Assembly: GCA_038373865.1 (NCBI GenBank)
Contig: JAXGGA010003908.1
Coordinates: 1-64,000, forward strand
DNA length: 64,000 bases
Direction: 5' to 3'
From: Uloborus plumipes
Lineage: Eukaryota > Arthropoda > Arachnida > Araneae > Uloboridae
The notes under the pieces: model-generated
Databases searched by the model: none
Told to the model about the DNA's origin: nothing
Seen by the model: the letters and a program-made list of their open reading frames with translations, nothing else
Program-made: the position numbers and the translations under genes
Shown: in pieces, positions 11,354 to 23,154 of the stretch
Position numbering within the stretch: the first letter of the stretch is position 1
Layout: each line of letters begins with the position of its first letter

Positions 11354-11486
11354 GGAAGGGGCCTCTGGGGTGTTCTGGGTTCAATTCCCACCATAGCCCT
11401 AGGTGTTATGTTCTCTCTTACGTCCTTTTCCCCTTGCTTTAGATCTTTCTTGTGCTTTCTTTATGTAAATAAAGAAGTCCAACCAC
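11354..11486 (+). repeat. Possible tRNA-derived SINE, 3' part
   Basis: A B-box-like GGGTTCAATTCCCACC at 11378-11393 is followed by a structured tail with TTCTCTCTTACGTCC and ATGTAAATAAAGAAG. No A box is evident upstream, so this would be a 5'-truncated copy. Confidence 0.35.
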
Positions 11487-11660
11487 TCTGGAAATGATAC
11501 CCTTAATCGTCATGTAGTTATTATTAACTTTGACTTTATGAAAAACGCACTTGTACGATTCTCAATCGATGCTTTATATTCAAAAGATATAAGGAAAGAA
11601 AAATTGATATTGTAAGACTAGTGAATTGTTCTCTTATCATGTTCTCAACTTAGTCTAAAG

Positions 11661-14103
11661 CAGTGGTTCTCAACGGGGGCGATACCGCTCCCCGGTGGGC
11701 GGTGGGAAGATGTTGAGGGGCGATGAGCAAATTTTGGGCGTTAAGGGGGCAATGGGTATATTTTGAAATGTCCTTGTAGGGACATGTTTTGGGCGGGTGT
11801 AGAAGATTCATCTCTTATACTGCCAAGGAAAAGCTTAAAAATTTTCTGGGATTATCTCCCCAACCCTGATTTTTCTCCTAACATCATGAAGGGTAGCCTA
11901 AAATTTGCCAATAGCACTTGAATTTCAGAAAAGTTTTTGACTGAGGGTCCCCCGTTTCATAGCATAACTACCTAAAATTGCCTAAAAATGTTTTATATTG
12001 ATGTCCATTTGAAAATTGCTCCAGGAAGAGTCCTGAATCTCCCCCCCCCCCTACTTGCTCGCCTAACTTAGACAGCTAAATATATATACTACATTTTTAT
12101 TTGCGCTTTAAAATGTCACTTTTAAAAACTTAGAAGGAAAAGATCCAGAACCACACACCCCTTTTCTTACATAACCATGCATAGCTTAAAATTTCGTTTT
12201 TAGACATTTACGTCGAAGAACTATGGAAAATTTCATTCTCAAAGACAGCCTTGTGATTTTTGAAAATAATTGCATGGTGAAATCTTGACCTACCCACCTC
12301 TTCTTCAATCGTGATCAAACAGGGCCAAATATTGCTGTTTTACGCGGTTAATTTTCTAAAAATTTCTACGTGACAGCCTCCCGACTTGACCGACTTTTTG
12401 TGTCGTTAGATCATCCTCTAACACTAAAGGTAACTAACAACCATATTTTTCAGAATATAATGCGAAAAAAATTTCTGAAGAAAATTCCTAAACCTCCTCA
12501 ATATCAACAATAGTTTAGATATGTGTTTTTTAAGCCTCAATTTTTCAGAGAAGGCTAGAAGAAGCTTTCACCTCTAACATTACTAAGCTTTGCCTTAAAA
12601 TAACGTCAGTTTTGAAAAATCTTTATGAGGGACCTCTTTCTCTCTAGTTAACGTTAACACAAAATTGCCTAAAATTGTGAATTTTAAATGTTTCACCTGG
12701 GGAGGAATCTGAACCTACGTCTCAACACCGCGATACTTAATATCTGTACCTCAGAACCAGACTAACGTAAGTCCATTTTCGTCATTTTTCAGTAGGGGGG
12801 AAAAACGATGCAGTCGACAATCGTTCCACCGCGGTTAATTTTCTAAAAATTTCTACGTGACAGCCTCCCGACTTGACCGACTTTTTGTGTCGTTAGATCA
12901 TCCTCTAACACTAAAGGTAACTAACAACCATATTTTTCAGAATATAATGCGAAAAAAATTTCTGAAGAAAATTCCTAAACCTCCTCAATATCAACAATAG
13001 TTTAGATATGTGTTTTTTAAGCCTCAATTTTTCAGAGAAGGCTAGAAGAAGCTTTCACCTCTAACATTACTAAGCTTTGCCTTAAAATAACGTCAGTTTT
13101 GAAAAATCTTTATGAGGGACCTCTTTCTCTCTAGTTAACGTTAACACAAAATTGCCTAAAATTGTGAATTTTAAATGTTTCACCTGGGGAGGAATCTGAA
13201 CCTACGTCTCAACACCGCGATACTTAATAAATAAGATTAAAGAAACTGCATTTTTTAAGATTTCGTTTACAAAACAAACTTCGGGGGATGTCCCCGATGT
13301 TCCACCGCAGTTTTTACTCTGATGCCAAAGGCATACTTTTGTTATCTTATCTAACCTTCAAAGCAATAAATTACACAAAAAGAAATTCTTTGATTGAACT
13401 TATCTTGTAATTTGTAAATTAAAACTATTTCAGTTATTTTTTAAGTTAAAACTTTATTTTTATTTTTGTAATTGTGATAGGCAAGGGTCATAGCTTCAAG
13501 TCTTTGTCCCTCCTGATGGAAAAAACAGAAGATCCTTTTTTTTTCTTTTTTTTTTCTTTTTATTGTCCTACCTATGTAAAATCCTATATCCGTACGTAAT
13601 AAATAAGGGATGCGTATTGCGTATTGCATAGTTGCAAGTAAATAAGAACAACACTGTTTGGGATCAGACTGTTCAGGGAACTATTTGAACGTAGTGTATT
13701 TTTCAAAATAAATTGGTTTTCAAATAAAAAATGTTGAAAACGGTGCATTTTCTTATTAAACCGTGTTGTTCTTATTTACCTTAAGATGGTTCACTTATTT
13801 AATAAACCCATTCAAGGCACATGATTGGAATTCTGAGTTTTTCAGAGGGGAAAATGCACGTTTTTTCTAAAGATTATTTTATAAAGAAAAACAAACAATC
13901 ATAAGTTTTTTTTTTTTTTCATTCTATAATCATTTCTCAGCTACCTGTTTGGGAAAAATTAGAGTTGAACTGGTCAAAAAAACTGCTTTACCTTTCCCTC
14001 CCCCTCCCCCTTCTTCCAGTTTTGCGCAAGTCAGTAAAGGGGGCGATGAAAAAATTTTCAATCCTAAAGGGGGCGGTAGCTGTAAAAAGGTTGAGAACCA
14101 CTG
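11661..14103. mobile_element. Large non-coding hAT-family transposon, 2443 bp, 8-bp target duplication
   Basis: The left end is CAGTGGTTCTCAACGGGGGC; the right end is AAAGGTTGAGAACCACTG. GTCTAAAG flanks both sides exactly (11653-11660 and 14104-14111). Subterminal GGGGGC/GCGGT words are also mirrored. No transposase frame was found. The interior contains an exact internal duplication (12343-12742 and 12830-13229). A complete non-autonomous copy. Confidence 0.92.
12343..13229. repeat. Exact 400-bp direct repeat (12343-12742 and 12830-13229) inside the hAT element
   Basis: Both copies start CGCGGTTAATTTTC and end GCGATACTTAATA with a constant offset of 487 bp. No substitution was found by eye. 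87 bp separate them (12743-12829). In an element whose other parts look old, the identity suggests a recent tandem duplication, gene conversion, or an assembly artefact. Confidence 0.9.
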
Positions 14104-14111
14104 GTCTAAAG

Positions 14112-16014
14112 TGTCATCTAGTTAAAGCTGTTTTGCTGGGACTTCTTTTTTCGTATGATTATTGTGAATTATTCACTTGATGAGGTTTGTGTTAATATAG
14201 TGCATCGTACGAATAATATAAACAGAAAGAAATATTATATAGAGATATTTCTTGGTTTAAACTCGCACTATTTTGCAATATGATCACGCACCATCACCAA
14301 GCTAGTTTACTCCACCTTCCTTTTCTATAATGGCTTTCTTTATGCTGATTCAGTAAAGTTTACCGCATTTTTAGGTTTTTTGCATGAACATTACTGAATC
14401 TATAAAAGAACTAACCTAATCTAAAAGACTACCCATGAATTCTTAGTTCAGATAACAAATAAGAATAAAGCTTATCAAGTGAAATAAGTTAAAGAGCTTA
14501 TCAAGTGAAATTTGCGTATTTAGCTACACGTGGTAAAAGTAGGTACTTTTGGCCCTATGCATTTCGAGCATTTACCCAGTTTTGCCACTTTGTCATTTCT
14601 TGTTGGTTTATGCCAGTAAATTATGCTAACTTTACTATAAACGATCAATAGATTTTGTTTTTAAACATGTACGCGCAAAGGATTGAAACTATTACATCAA
14701 AAACTGTTCAAAACACATTCACTTTATTTTTTTCCGCTTATTAAAAATCAGTGTAATTTTTCCCCTTGCGTACCCCCTCGCATACCAGGTGAATAAACGG
14801 TACACATTGAACAAGACATTAATGCATTATTCCAAATAAAATATCTATTTTACGATTTAACTACAGATTAAGTAATAACCTAATTTCTTTTAAAAGTTAT
14901 TAAAATATAAATATTTCATTGATATGGAGTGAATTAAATCTTTCCTCCATTGTAAAAGACACTGAATAAAAAAAATCTGACTTTCTGACGCTACTAGAAA
15001 GCTTCAAATTCGAGTAGAACAAAACTGCGGAAAATTGTTTATTCTTCATCGCCAAAGAATATCCACGAAACATACGTCCAAAAAATATATTTTAGCTGAG
15101 TTCCATTAAGATAAAGGATTACACTCAATAAAATTACTTAATGCTCAATATTCACTGAGTAATGTTTAAAATATCGCTTGCTTTTACAACAAAATGTCTA
15201 CTTAAAATTTACCGTGAATCTTTATTGCCCATTGCGTTCTTGCTGAAACCATAAAATTTTGCTTCTCCAGAGTTCGTCCAGAAACTTCGTCGCGTAAATT
15301 TCATTGCCTTTCTATCCATATTCCTCCATTTTTGAAAGTCCATTACTAGCTTCGTACGAAAGTTATCTGATTTAGGAATTTCTGTTTATAGCCTTTGTTT
15401 AGAATTTCTTCAGTCCGTGATAAATACTCAGCTTTTATGACAAAAAATAAGCTTCCGAATTTATCGTTAGTTGGTTTTTAACCCTAAGGAATGAGCAAAA
15501 GATGAGATTAAGTAGCTTTCCGAACATTAAGCGTAAATCGGAATGAAATATCAATTTGGCGAAATCGAAAATTGCTATAATAAAATGAATTTTTAAATAA
15601 GCAAGCCTCTTATAAAGAAACTTTAATTGCTTGTGGAGAAGGTCCACTATTCCCATTAATAAAATAGTAAAAAATATTTCATGACGATTGTCTGTTTTTC
15701 TTAAATTTATTATTTATTCCAAAAGGTACAGTATTTTTGCAGCTAAATAATTTTTCTAATGCAAATGATAACTTCAACGCTTGGAAGTCTTGAACCTTCT
15801 GTGATTTTAAAATCAGGTTCTTACGAATTTACAGACACGAGTTCTGTAACTCTTTTGTCTAGAATAATAGGGGTCGGCATCTTCAGACGATGACTCAGTA
15901 AATATTGCTTTTCGCTCTCTCTCTCTCTCCCTTTCTGTCTATTTTTTTTTCACTTCTCTTTGTACTGTCCCTTACACAAATGTGAGCAAGACTTTGGTTT
16001 TCCTTTTATATATA
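14112..16014. other. No gene seen
   Basis: AT-rich, low-complexity in places. A short (TC)n run lies at about 15915-15929. No ORF on either strand resembles a known family. Confidence 0.4.
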
Positions 16015-16591
16015 CAGTGCTGATCAAAAGTATTACAAAGGGGAATCTAACTTTTTTTTAAAGGAGAAGCCTCCAGTTTGTTTTTCTTTCAATTGAACTT
16101 GTTTTAAGCGTAAATGTGGTGAAGTTTTAAGCAAACAATTATGGCGACGTTTGGCACCTTGAAATAAAGAACGACGGTTTGGAAAACCTTATGTAATCCA
16201 CGACTAAAAGAGTATTTGCTGTGATAAAAGCTAGATGCTGCTTAAAAGCACGCTAAATGATTTTCGGCTCAATTACATGCCTTTATTATCTTTTATTAAC
16301 TTTATTTCTCACAGAAGATGAAACTTTCTTGATTTCATTTCACTTTTAGGAAAACCTCAGTGATTTTCAACTTTTTAAAAACTAATTTTATTATTTTTGT
16401 GAAAACGTTTTTAAAAAATAAATTTGAATTATTGTTCTTGAATAACTGCATCAGATCTGGTCGTTAAACTGATTTAAACTTATTGACATAAAAACACTGG
16501 TTGCATTGAAAAGAATATTATTATTTTCTTGTTCTCATAATTCATAAAATGGTAGATTTGTTAAACTTCGCAGTACTTTTGCCCAATAGTG
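16015..16591. mobile_element. Tc1/mariner-like MITE, 577 bp
   Basis: The left end CAGTGCTGATCAAAAGTATT is preceded by TA. The right end, reverse-complemented, reads CACTATTGGGCAAAAGTACT and is followed by TA. The termini match at about two thirds of positions, so this is an old copy. The interior has no transposase. A diverged relative lies at 62386. Confidence 0.6.
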
Positions 16592-19500
16592 TACACTAGC
16601 ATGTCCAGAAACTGCCTTTTGGATAGGGATGCAGTTAAAATTTGTGTAACAATGTTGTTTAAAAAAATGTGAAAGATTGACATCGGACCTTCTCTCTCGA
16701 TAGTGACCTTAATTTAAAATATCATTATATGTCTAGAAAGATAATCGCACAAAACCGCAAGTCTGCTGTTTCCCTCCCTCTACATTGCCAATATAGTTTC
16801 CACGCCGGCTATGGTATTGACATACACAGCAAACGTGGCTTTTTATGACCACAAAATAAACATTTAAATAACGTTTCAAATTTAGCAACATTTATCATAT
16901 TGACATTTGCAACCAACGTGGCATTATATTATCCATATATTGTACGCCATAATACGGTGTTACAATCTATAAATCAAAGATTGCCACTCTAAATAAATCC
17001 CATTATTCAATTTCTAATCTCCATGGATATTCCGTTGCAATTCCCTTACAATTACGAGAAGTTTGATTATAAACGGGTATAATTTAGTTCGAACGCAAAT
17101 CGAATTATACCATTCCTCTCCAAACCTAAACAGGCTTTCTAGAATCAATATTACTTAGAAATCTGAAATGAAACTCAACTTTAATATTTAACTGTACAAT
17201 GGGCATATAATTGAACCCATTTCATCATGCAACTTAAAGCTCTATGTAAGACCTAGAAAGTAATAGGATTGTCCAAAATTGTATTGAAATTACAGTGTAT
17301 CTAATTTCACTAGGGATTGTAAGAGGTATATTTCCATGAATATTACGGTTAGTTGAATTTACCAATAATGGACCACTTAAGGATTTTTAGTCAGTTAGAA
17401 TAGAAGTTTTCAAGGGTTTTGTCATAAGATTATTTATCCATAACTGTTCGAACTTTTGTATATCATTATTAATGCATAAAATCAGAGGTATATTAAACAC
17501 CTCTATAAATATATTTCTCACATTGAAATTTTTGATACGCTTCACAAGTTTTTTCAAGCTTACTTTCATACTTTGTTTTTTAAGGTAGCATTGTGAAAAA
17601 TAGAAAGAAAGGCTGCTGTAGGGAATACTTTTAAAAAATCGAATTAGTTTTGTTTTTAAAAACAATACAAGCTATCAAACATTCTAAATGTTTAAGTAGT
17701 TAATAGTAGTATAATGAAGAGTTTCTCCAAGGTGTGCTAGCAAACCCCAGATAGTCCACGCCAATTGCCAATAAAAAAGGGCAAAATAAGCAAAAGTAAT
17801 TGCAATCGGTTCAATCTCAGCGTGATAGTTCGGAAGTTAGCCACAGAGAAGTGGTTATTGTTGTTTTCTTGAGCCATCTAGGCTGGAAATATGGGGTCAC
17901 AAAGAAGTGAATGATTTATGTCATTATTAAAAGATGATAGAAGTAAAGTTATCAAGAAGTAAAGAGCAGTAATGTTATTCAGAAGTGAAGTTATTAAATT
18001 CATACAATCTAGAGCTACCAAGGAAGAAAAGCCAACTAAAATACTAACATTGGTGACTGACAACCGAAAATTTTCACGTTGAAAGTTTTGAGCCGTTTCT
18101 TGACAATGGTAATTGATCTTTCTGATTTCTTAGTGAAGGAGTCACGGAAGGGACGTAAGTGTCACTGAAATGACGGATGTGTTAATTTGATACAAATAGA
18201 AATAATTAATGACTAGTAAAGGACTATAATAACATGTTCGTTCTTATAAACATCTTTATTCATGTTGTATTTATGGATGTTATAATTACACATTAAAATT
18301 TATGCATACTTCTCTATCCCTAGAATAAAATATTTCTTTACCTATGGAATCTAACTCCTATCTTAACACTATTGCTGAGTTAATTTACACGGTATTTTCG
18401 CGGATGTAAAACTAGGGTCTACTGTACCGCGTACTGAACAACGTACAATTCTGTACTTGATGTCTCGCCCTCCTACTGAGTATTAATTTCTTGCAAGCAC
18501 AACATTAATGATCAATGTTTTACTACAGTATGATGTTGAAGAGTACTTCTTTTTTCAATGCACTTTATGGTGGAAATAATGATTAACTTAGGGAATGGGT
18601 TTTAAAAATTGAGATTGTTTAAAAAAAATTGTAAAACAGTTTTTTATGCGTTTCAAAAAGTCGTACGTATTATATGCCATAAACTATTTACCAACAAGAA
18701 ATTTTAAATTATGCCAGGGGTCGTGAAAAACATCCCTCGCTTACTTCAAAATTCCACTGTATTTTTTATTTGCATGTTTCAATATAGATAAAACAAGACA
18801 GTGTGACAAAAGTTTCGGAAATTTCGCAGTGTTTCTGAGTTTTGAATATTGTATCTATCTTCAATGCATATTGACTATTGAATCAAACAAAAATGTTAAC
18901 TTTTGGAAGTTCTTTAAGTTCCATTCGGCTGCACAAATACCTATAAATCCATAATATTTCTCGAAACATATTCATCGAAATAAAGTAAATACATATTTTA
19001 GAGTGGGCATATAAATAATCCCCAGTGCTTCCAAACAATTTATTCCTTTTATTGGGTAAAGAGCTTACAAGAGATTGAGAAGCATATATCTGACATCTTA
19101 AGAAGAATGTAGGAGACTTGAATGAAAAGCATGGCAATTCTGCAACTATGAGATTGATTTTACCCATCTATATATAATCGTGTAAACCTTTTTATTTTAA
19201 AATCGAATATTTCAGCTTTGAAGTAAAACGATAAAATACGTACGTTTTCAAAACTTTTTTATAAAAATAAAGTGTTCAATATTTTACCATTCATAAAAAC
19301 TGATTTGTTGCAAGTCTAAAGTTATGTGAGGTACAGACAAAATTTATAACATAAAAATGACAAGTCGACCTGAAATAAGCGAGACCTATTGATAGTTAAG
19401 ATTTAATAAAATAATTCAGATCAAAAATGTATTCAACATTTTCCAGCTTTCCGAGGGAGGAAAAGAGCATAAGTTCTGATCGTTTTCTTATGGGAATATT

Positions 19501-20789
19501 TTATAAAAATTTTCCAACTGCAAAACTAATTTTTGCCATATACATGTAATGATATCAATTTTATTCAGTTCTCTGATTTGTGAAATCGAATTTTTACTTT
19601 AGAATTTCGTCTCGAACTCTATTCTCTATTTCTTTATGAAAATGTCTTTAGCGCCAAAGGAATGCATACGCATTCAGTTAGAGGCAGAATGGAATCAAGA
19701 CTGTTTCTGACTTTTTAGACCTTGCGATACCATCAACAGACGTTAACTTTAACGTTCCTTTAACTTATTTTTACATGATAAAATCATCATAGTAATTGCG
19801 GATTTTTTTTTTTTCTCTCTCAAGTTTCAACCTAAATTGCTATTCTACTTACCCCAGAATGAGGATTGAGTAGTTTTACTGGTTTAGAATCAAAATTATT
19901 TAGAAAAATTCGTACAACGAGAATGAAAATCGATATTATGAAGAAATTAAGAGAAACAAAGTGCATTTTTTTAGAATACTTTATATACACCATTACCGCC
20001 CCTTTATAAAGATTTAGTTAATTTTAAAAAAGATACAGGTTTACTTTTCCTTAACCCCACATCATAACATCTTATAAGACGTCCGTTCCTAAATTTAATG
20101 AGAATTTGAAGAAACAGCTCGTGAATTTATTTTTGTAAAAAATCATATATTGATATTTTGGGTTTCAAATTGTGGTTTCAGAAGAAATCAGAAAGAAATG
20201 CGCTCGGGATTTTGAAAGATTTAATTACTAAAAAACATTCCTTTACTTTCTTATTCGTACTAATTTACAACGTAATAATTCCTTTCATAAAAACTCCTGT
20301 CCAGTTTAGCTCGAGCATTTTGGCCCGGGTATCCACATTAACGGCATTATTAAGAGGTTCATAATGAATTACCGCCATTTTCTTTAGTATCACGCAAGTT
20401 CAGTATCACTCATTTATGGTACTTTTGTAGTACATGTTACCCTTTTTCATAGCCTATGTGGATATTTATTAATTGTTTTTTTTCTTACTTTTTATTGATT
20501 AATTTATTTAATTTTTAAAGGTATAGTTTTTAATCCTTTGTTTGGTTTATTAACTTTCTTTTTTTTTAATGGTAGGTAGATTTAATTTTTTACAGGTACG
20601 TAACGACGTAAATTAAATTGAATGATTATAGGGTAGGTGTGTATACAACGCCTCATCTAAAAGAAAACATTTAAAAAATCTTATTTTGATTATGAAAAAT
20701 AGAAAATCGCTCCTTCTCTTGCGAAAAAAAAAAAAACAAACAAACAAAAAACACACGCAAAAAGATACAATGTGACTGACATAAAACAA
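16592..20789. other. 4.2 kb without a recognised gene
   Basis: AT-rich, mostly unique-looking sequence read on both strands. Frames of up to 94 codons (for example 18883-19167, - strand) have random-looking composition and no family motifs. It may be intronic or regulatory DNA 5' of Dop1R1, but nothing shows this directly. Confidence 0.35.
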
Positions 20790-21205
20790 CCCAAGTAGCA
20801 TCAACTCATCGGATTTTACTCGGCCGATCATCAAAATCCTTGTAAACTGATCCCTTAACGCACAATGACATCGTTCCGATCAGTGTCCGAGCACGGTTTT
20901 TGATGAGCTACTTTTCATCGGAAAGCGATATCCTTCCGATCAACTTTCCCGATGAAAATAAGCCGAGCTATATTTCATCGGAAAACGATATCCTTCCGAT
21001 CAAGTTTCCCGGTGAAATTAATCGTCACGGGACTGTTCTGCTCTTAAATTGCCCCAAATCTCATCGTATTTCGAGCAAAACTCATTGTATTTTGCTGCTC
21101 GGGCTCTGTTTGGCCGATGAGACATATTGGATCATCGGCCGATGAGAATTTCATCGGGTTTCGATGAATGGCCAATCATCAGCCGATGAGCTAATGCTGC
21201 TAGGG
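20790..21205. mobile_element. CATCGG-rich miniature element, 416 bp
   Basis: The left end CCCAAGTAGCATCAACTCAT and the reverse-complemented right end CCCTAGCAGCATTAGCTCAT are inverted repeats that both continue into CGG. The outer CCCAAGTAGCA resembles the MITEs at 328 and 24504. The interior holds a 60-bp tandem pair (about 20907-20966 and 20967-21026) and many CATCGG/CCGATGA words. No clear target duplication. Confidence 0.65.
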
Positions 21206-21441
21206 AAGAGTGCACCGCTAAGTCCAACTTTTATCTTCATTAACGGTCAATTATAGGCGTTCTAACCAACGTATTACCTTAAAAGCATTTATTACGAAAA
21301 AAACATACTTTCCAGTTGGTAAGAATGTTGAAAGCATGCAAGGAATTTGTTTCCTCAAAGTAGGAAACTTGTGTGCAATTTTTTCTCAAATCTGGAACAA
21401 AAGAAATCAATGCAATTCATCACCAGCTCCGTTTGTTTTCC

Positions 21442-21482
21442 CAGAGACAGCAGTTTCGTCCTTATTAGGACTCATCACTCTG
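21442..21482 (-). ncRNA. Hammerhead-ribozyme motif, minimal helix III, C3 mutated
   Basis: On the - strand: helix I CAGA/TCTG (21479-21482 with 21442-21445), core GTGATGA (rc of 21472-21478), helix II GTCC/GGAC with loop TAATAA, GAAA (rc of 21454-21457), helix III A-C/G-T with tetraloop TGCT, and cleavage triplet GTC. Everything fits a Penelope/retrozyme-type hammerhead except position 3, which is G instead of C. This is expected to abolish catalysis. Confidence 0.65.
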
Positions 21483-21530
21483 CATTAGACTGTAACCTGG
21501 TGATGTATTTACTCGGTTGCTGTCTAATCC

Positions 21531-21572
21531 AGATTGAAAAGTCCTAATGAGGATAAAACTGAAGTCTCTAGA
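21531..21572 (+). ncRNA. Decayed hammerhead-like motif, inverted relative to its neighbour
   Basis: The AGA...TCT helix I and GTCC-TAATGA-GGAT helix II remain, and the helix III loop plus GTC triplet (AC-TGAA-GTC) are intact. The CTGATGA core has become TTGAAAA and GAAA has become AAAA. It forms an inverted repeat with 21444-21491 (arms of about 48 bp). Presumed inactive. Confidence 0.5.
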
Positions 21573-21620
21573 TGATATAACTGAGCTGGCAGTGCACTAC
21601 ATTGATTTCTACCTTAGCCC

Positions 21621-23072
21621 TGGCTTAAATCCTCTTGACTCACTGCTTAAAAATCAATTTGGTCTTTCTTCTTTCTTATTCTTGTCAGTGAAGAAACAGT
21701 TTTTGATGTTTACAGATTATTACAACGATAATAGCATTCCATATGCAAAATGTATGATACATGATCTTTCTTTCAAGAATTAATCTTAAGTTTTCATATT
21801 TGCGAAACTCACTTACAAAAGAATTTTAAAACGAATTTTCTGTAAATAATAAAAGTTAATTAACTGCTAAATATTCAAATATATATAAAGACATTTTTGG
21901 CAACGTCATTAAAATTTACGATTTTTATGATTTTGCTCGCTATGTTTCTGCGTAACATTCTTGCAAGTTTAGTTACTTTTGAAGAAAATTCTGCCTGAAG
22001 TAACACAATTATATAAAGTTAATAAAACTTTGCTAATATGCTATGAAATTTTATAATCTGCAAGCAGAGCATCATTAAAAATAAAGTAACCATACACATT
22101 CTTTAGATATCCAAAGTGTTGAGTTTTAACACATAACTTATAAAGATTAGTTTAAACTTCATAAAACGAGAAAACTTTGACAAATGAAAGTAAAATCTTG
22201 AATACTTAGCGCCCTAGTTTAATCTTTCAAATATCTGTCATAAGATTTGATGGCGAGCTTAAAAGGTTATGAAAAGCAAATAATAAAGCTTCGAATATAA
22301 AAGTCATTATTTACTTTCAGGTTTTAATTTTATGCTTCCTTTTAGCTATAAAGTCTGAACTTATTTCTAACTTTAGCTTACAAAACTGCCTCCCCATTTT
22401 TCCAAACATAATTTAAAAGCCTTTCAAAGTTATTATATCTTATTGAAATAGAGTGATAAAATCCAAGATGTTGAAAGCTCGCTCAAATTTCAAATACATT
22501 TTATGTCACTTCGAAAGGTTCGAATATCTCGAATACTTTATTACTAACTCAAGGACATTGGTTGAATGATAAACTCAATTTTACCAACTCTGAAATTATC
22601 TGATGTGCTAAAAGTTATTTCGGATGACATAGTTTTTATTACTGATTTGATGTTTTTGCAATATTGGAAATTTTATAAATACATCTAGGCGGAATTGAAC
22701 ACAATTTACAAAATAAATTTTTTTTTCAAGAACACAAGCTTATTTAACCGAGCAAGTAAAAATTAATAAGTAAGTTAATAAACAAATTACAAGTGAAAAT
22801 TTTGAGCAGTACAAAGACAGCAAATTTTTCCTCTTTTCTGAGACTTTTTTTTTTTTTTTTAATGTTTACCAAAAAAAGCTTCCGCTTCATTTATCGTTGC
22901 CAAAGTGTTTGAGTAAGTATTTAAAAAATTATTTATTTCTTTCAGTTTGATTCAATAAATTTCCATAAAGAAATATTTTTTGCCCTTAGTTTTCTGTTTT
23001 TTTCTAAAACAAGAATAGTTATTTTATTGAATAACTTCTTTTAAATATTACATAAAAATTAATGTTTTCAAA
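21621..23072. other. Presumed intron or upstream region of Dop1R1; no other gene seen
   Basis: AT-rich sequence leading to the splice acceptor at 23105-23106. A T-run lies at about 22847-22860. No non-coding first exon or promoter could be recognised. Confidence 0.35.
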
Positions 23073-23106
23073 TCTTTTGCTTTTATTTATTTGTCTTCTG
23101 TTTCAG
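23073..23106 (+). promoter_or_regulatory. Polypyrimidine tract and 3' splice acceptor before the Dop1R1 coding exon
   Basis: A T/C-rich run ends in TTCTGTTTCAG, with the AG at 23105-23106. The putative exon then starts at 23107 with AGGACTGCACGG and carries 48 nt of 5' UTR before the ATG. An in-frame stop at 23140 shows that no coding sequence joins from upstream, so the intron would lie in the 5' UTR. The upstream non-coding exon(s) and promoter were not identified and may lie outside the window. Confidence 0.7.
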
Positions 23107-23154
23107 AGGACTGCACGGATAACTGTTTCAAGATGTAGTTAGAATTCTTCGACC

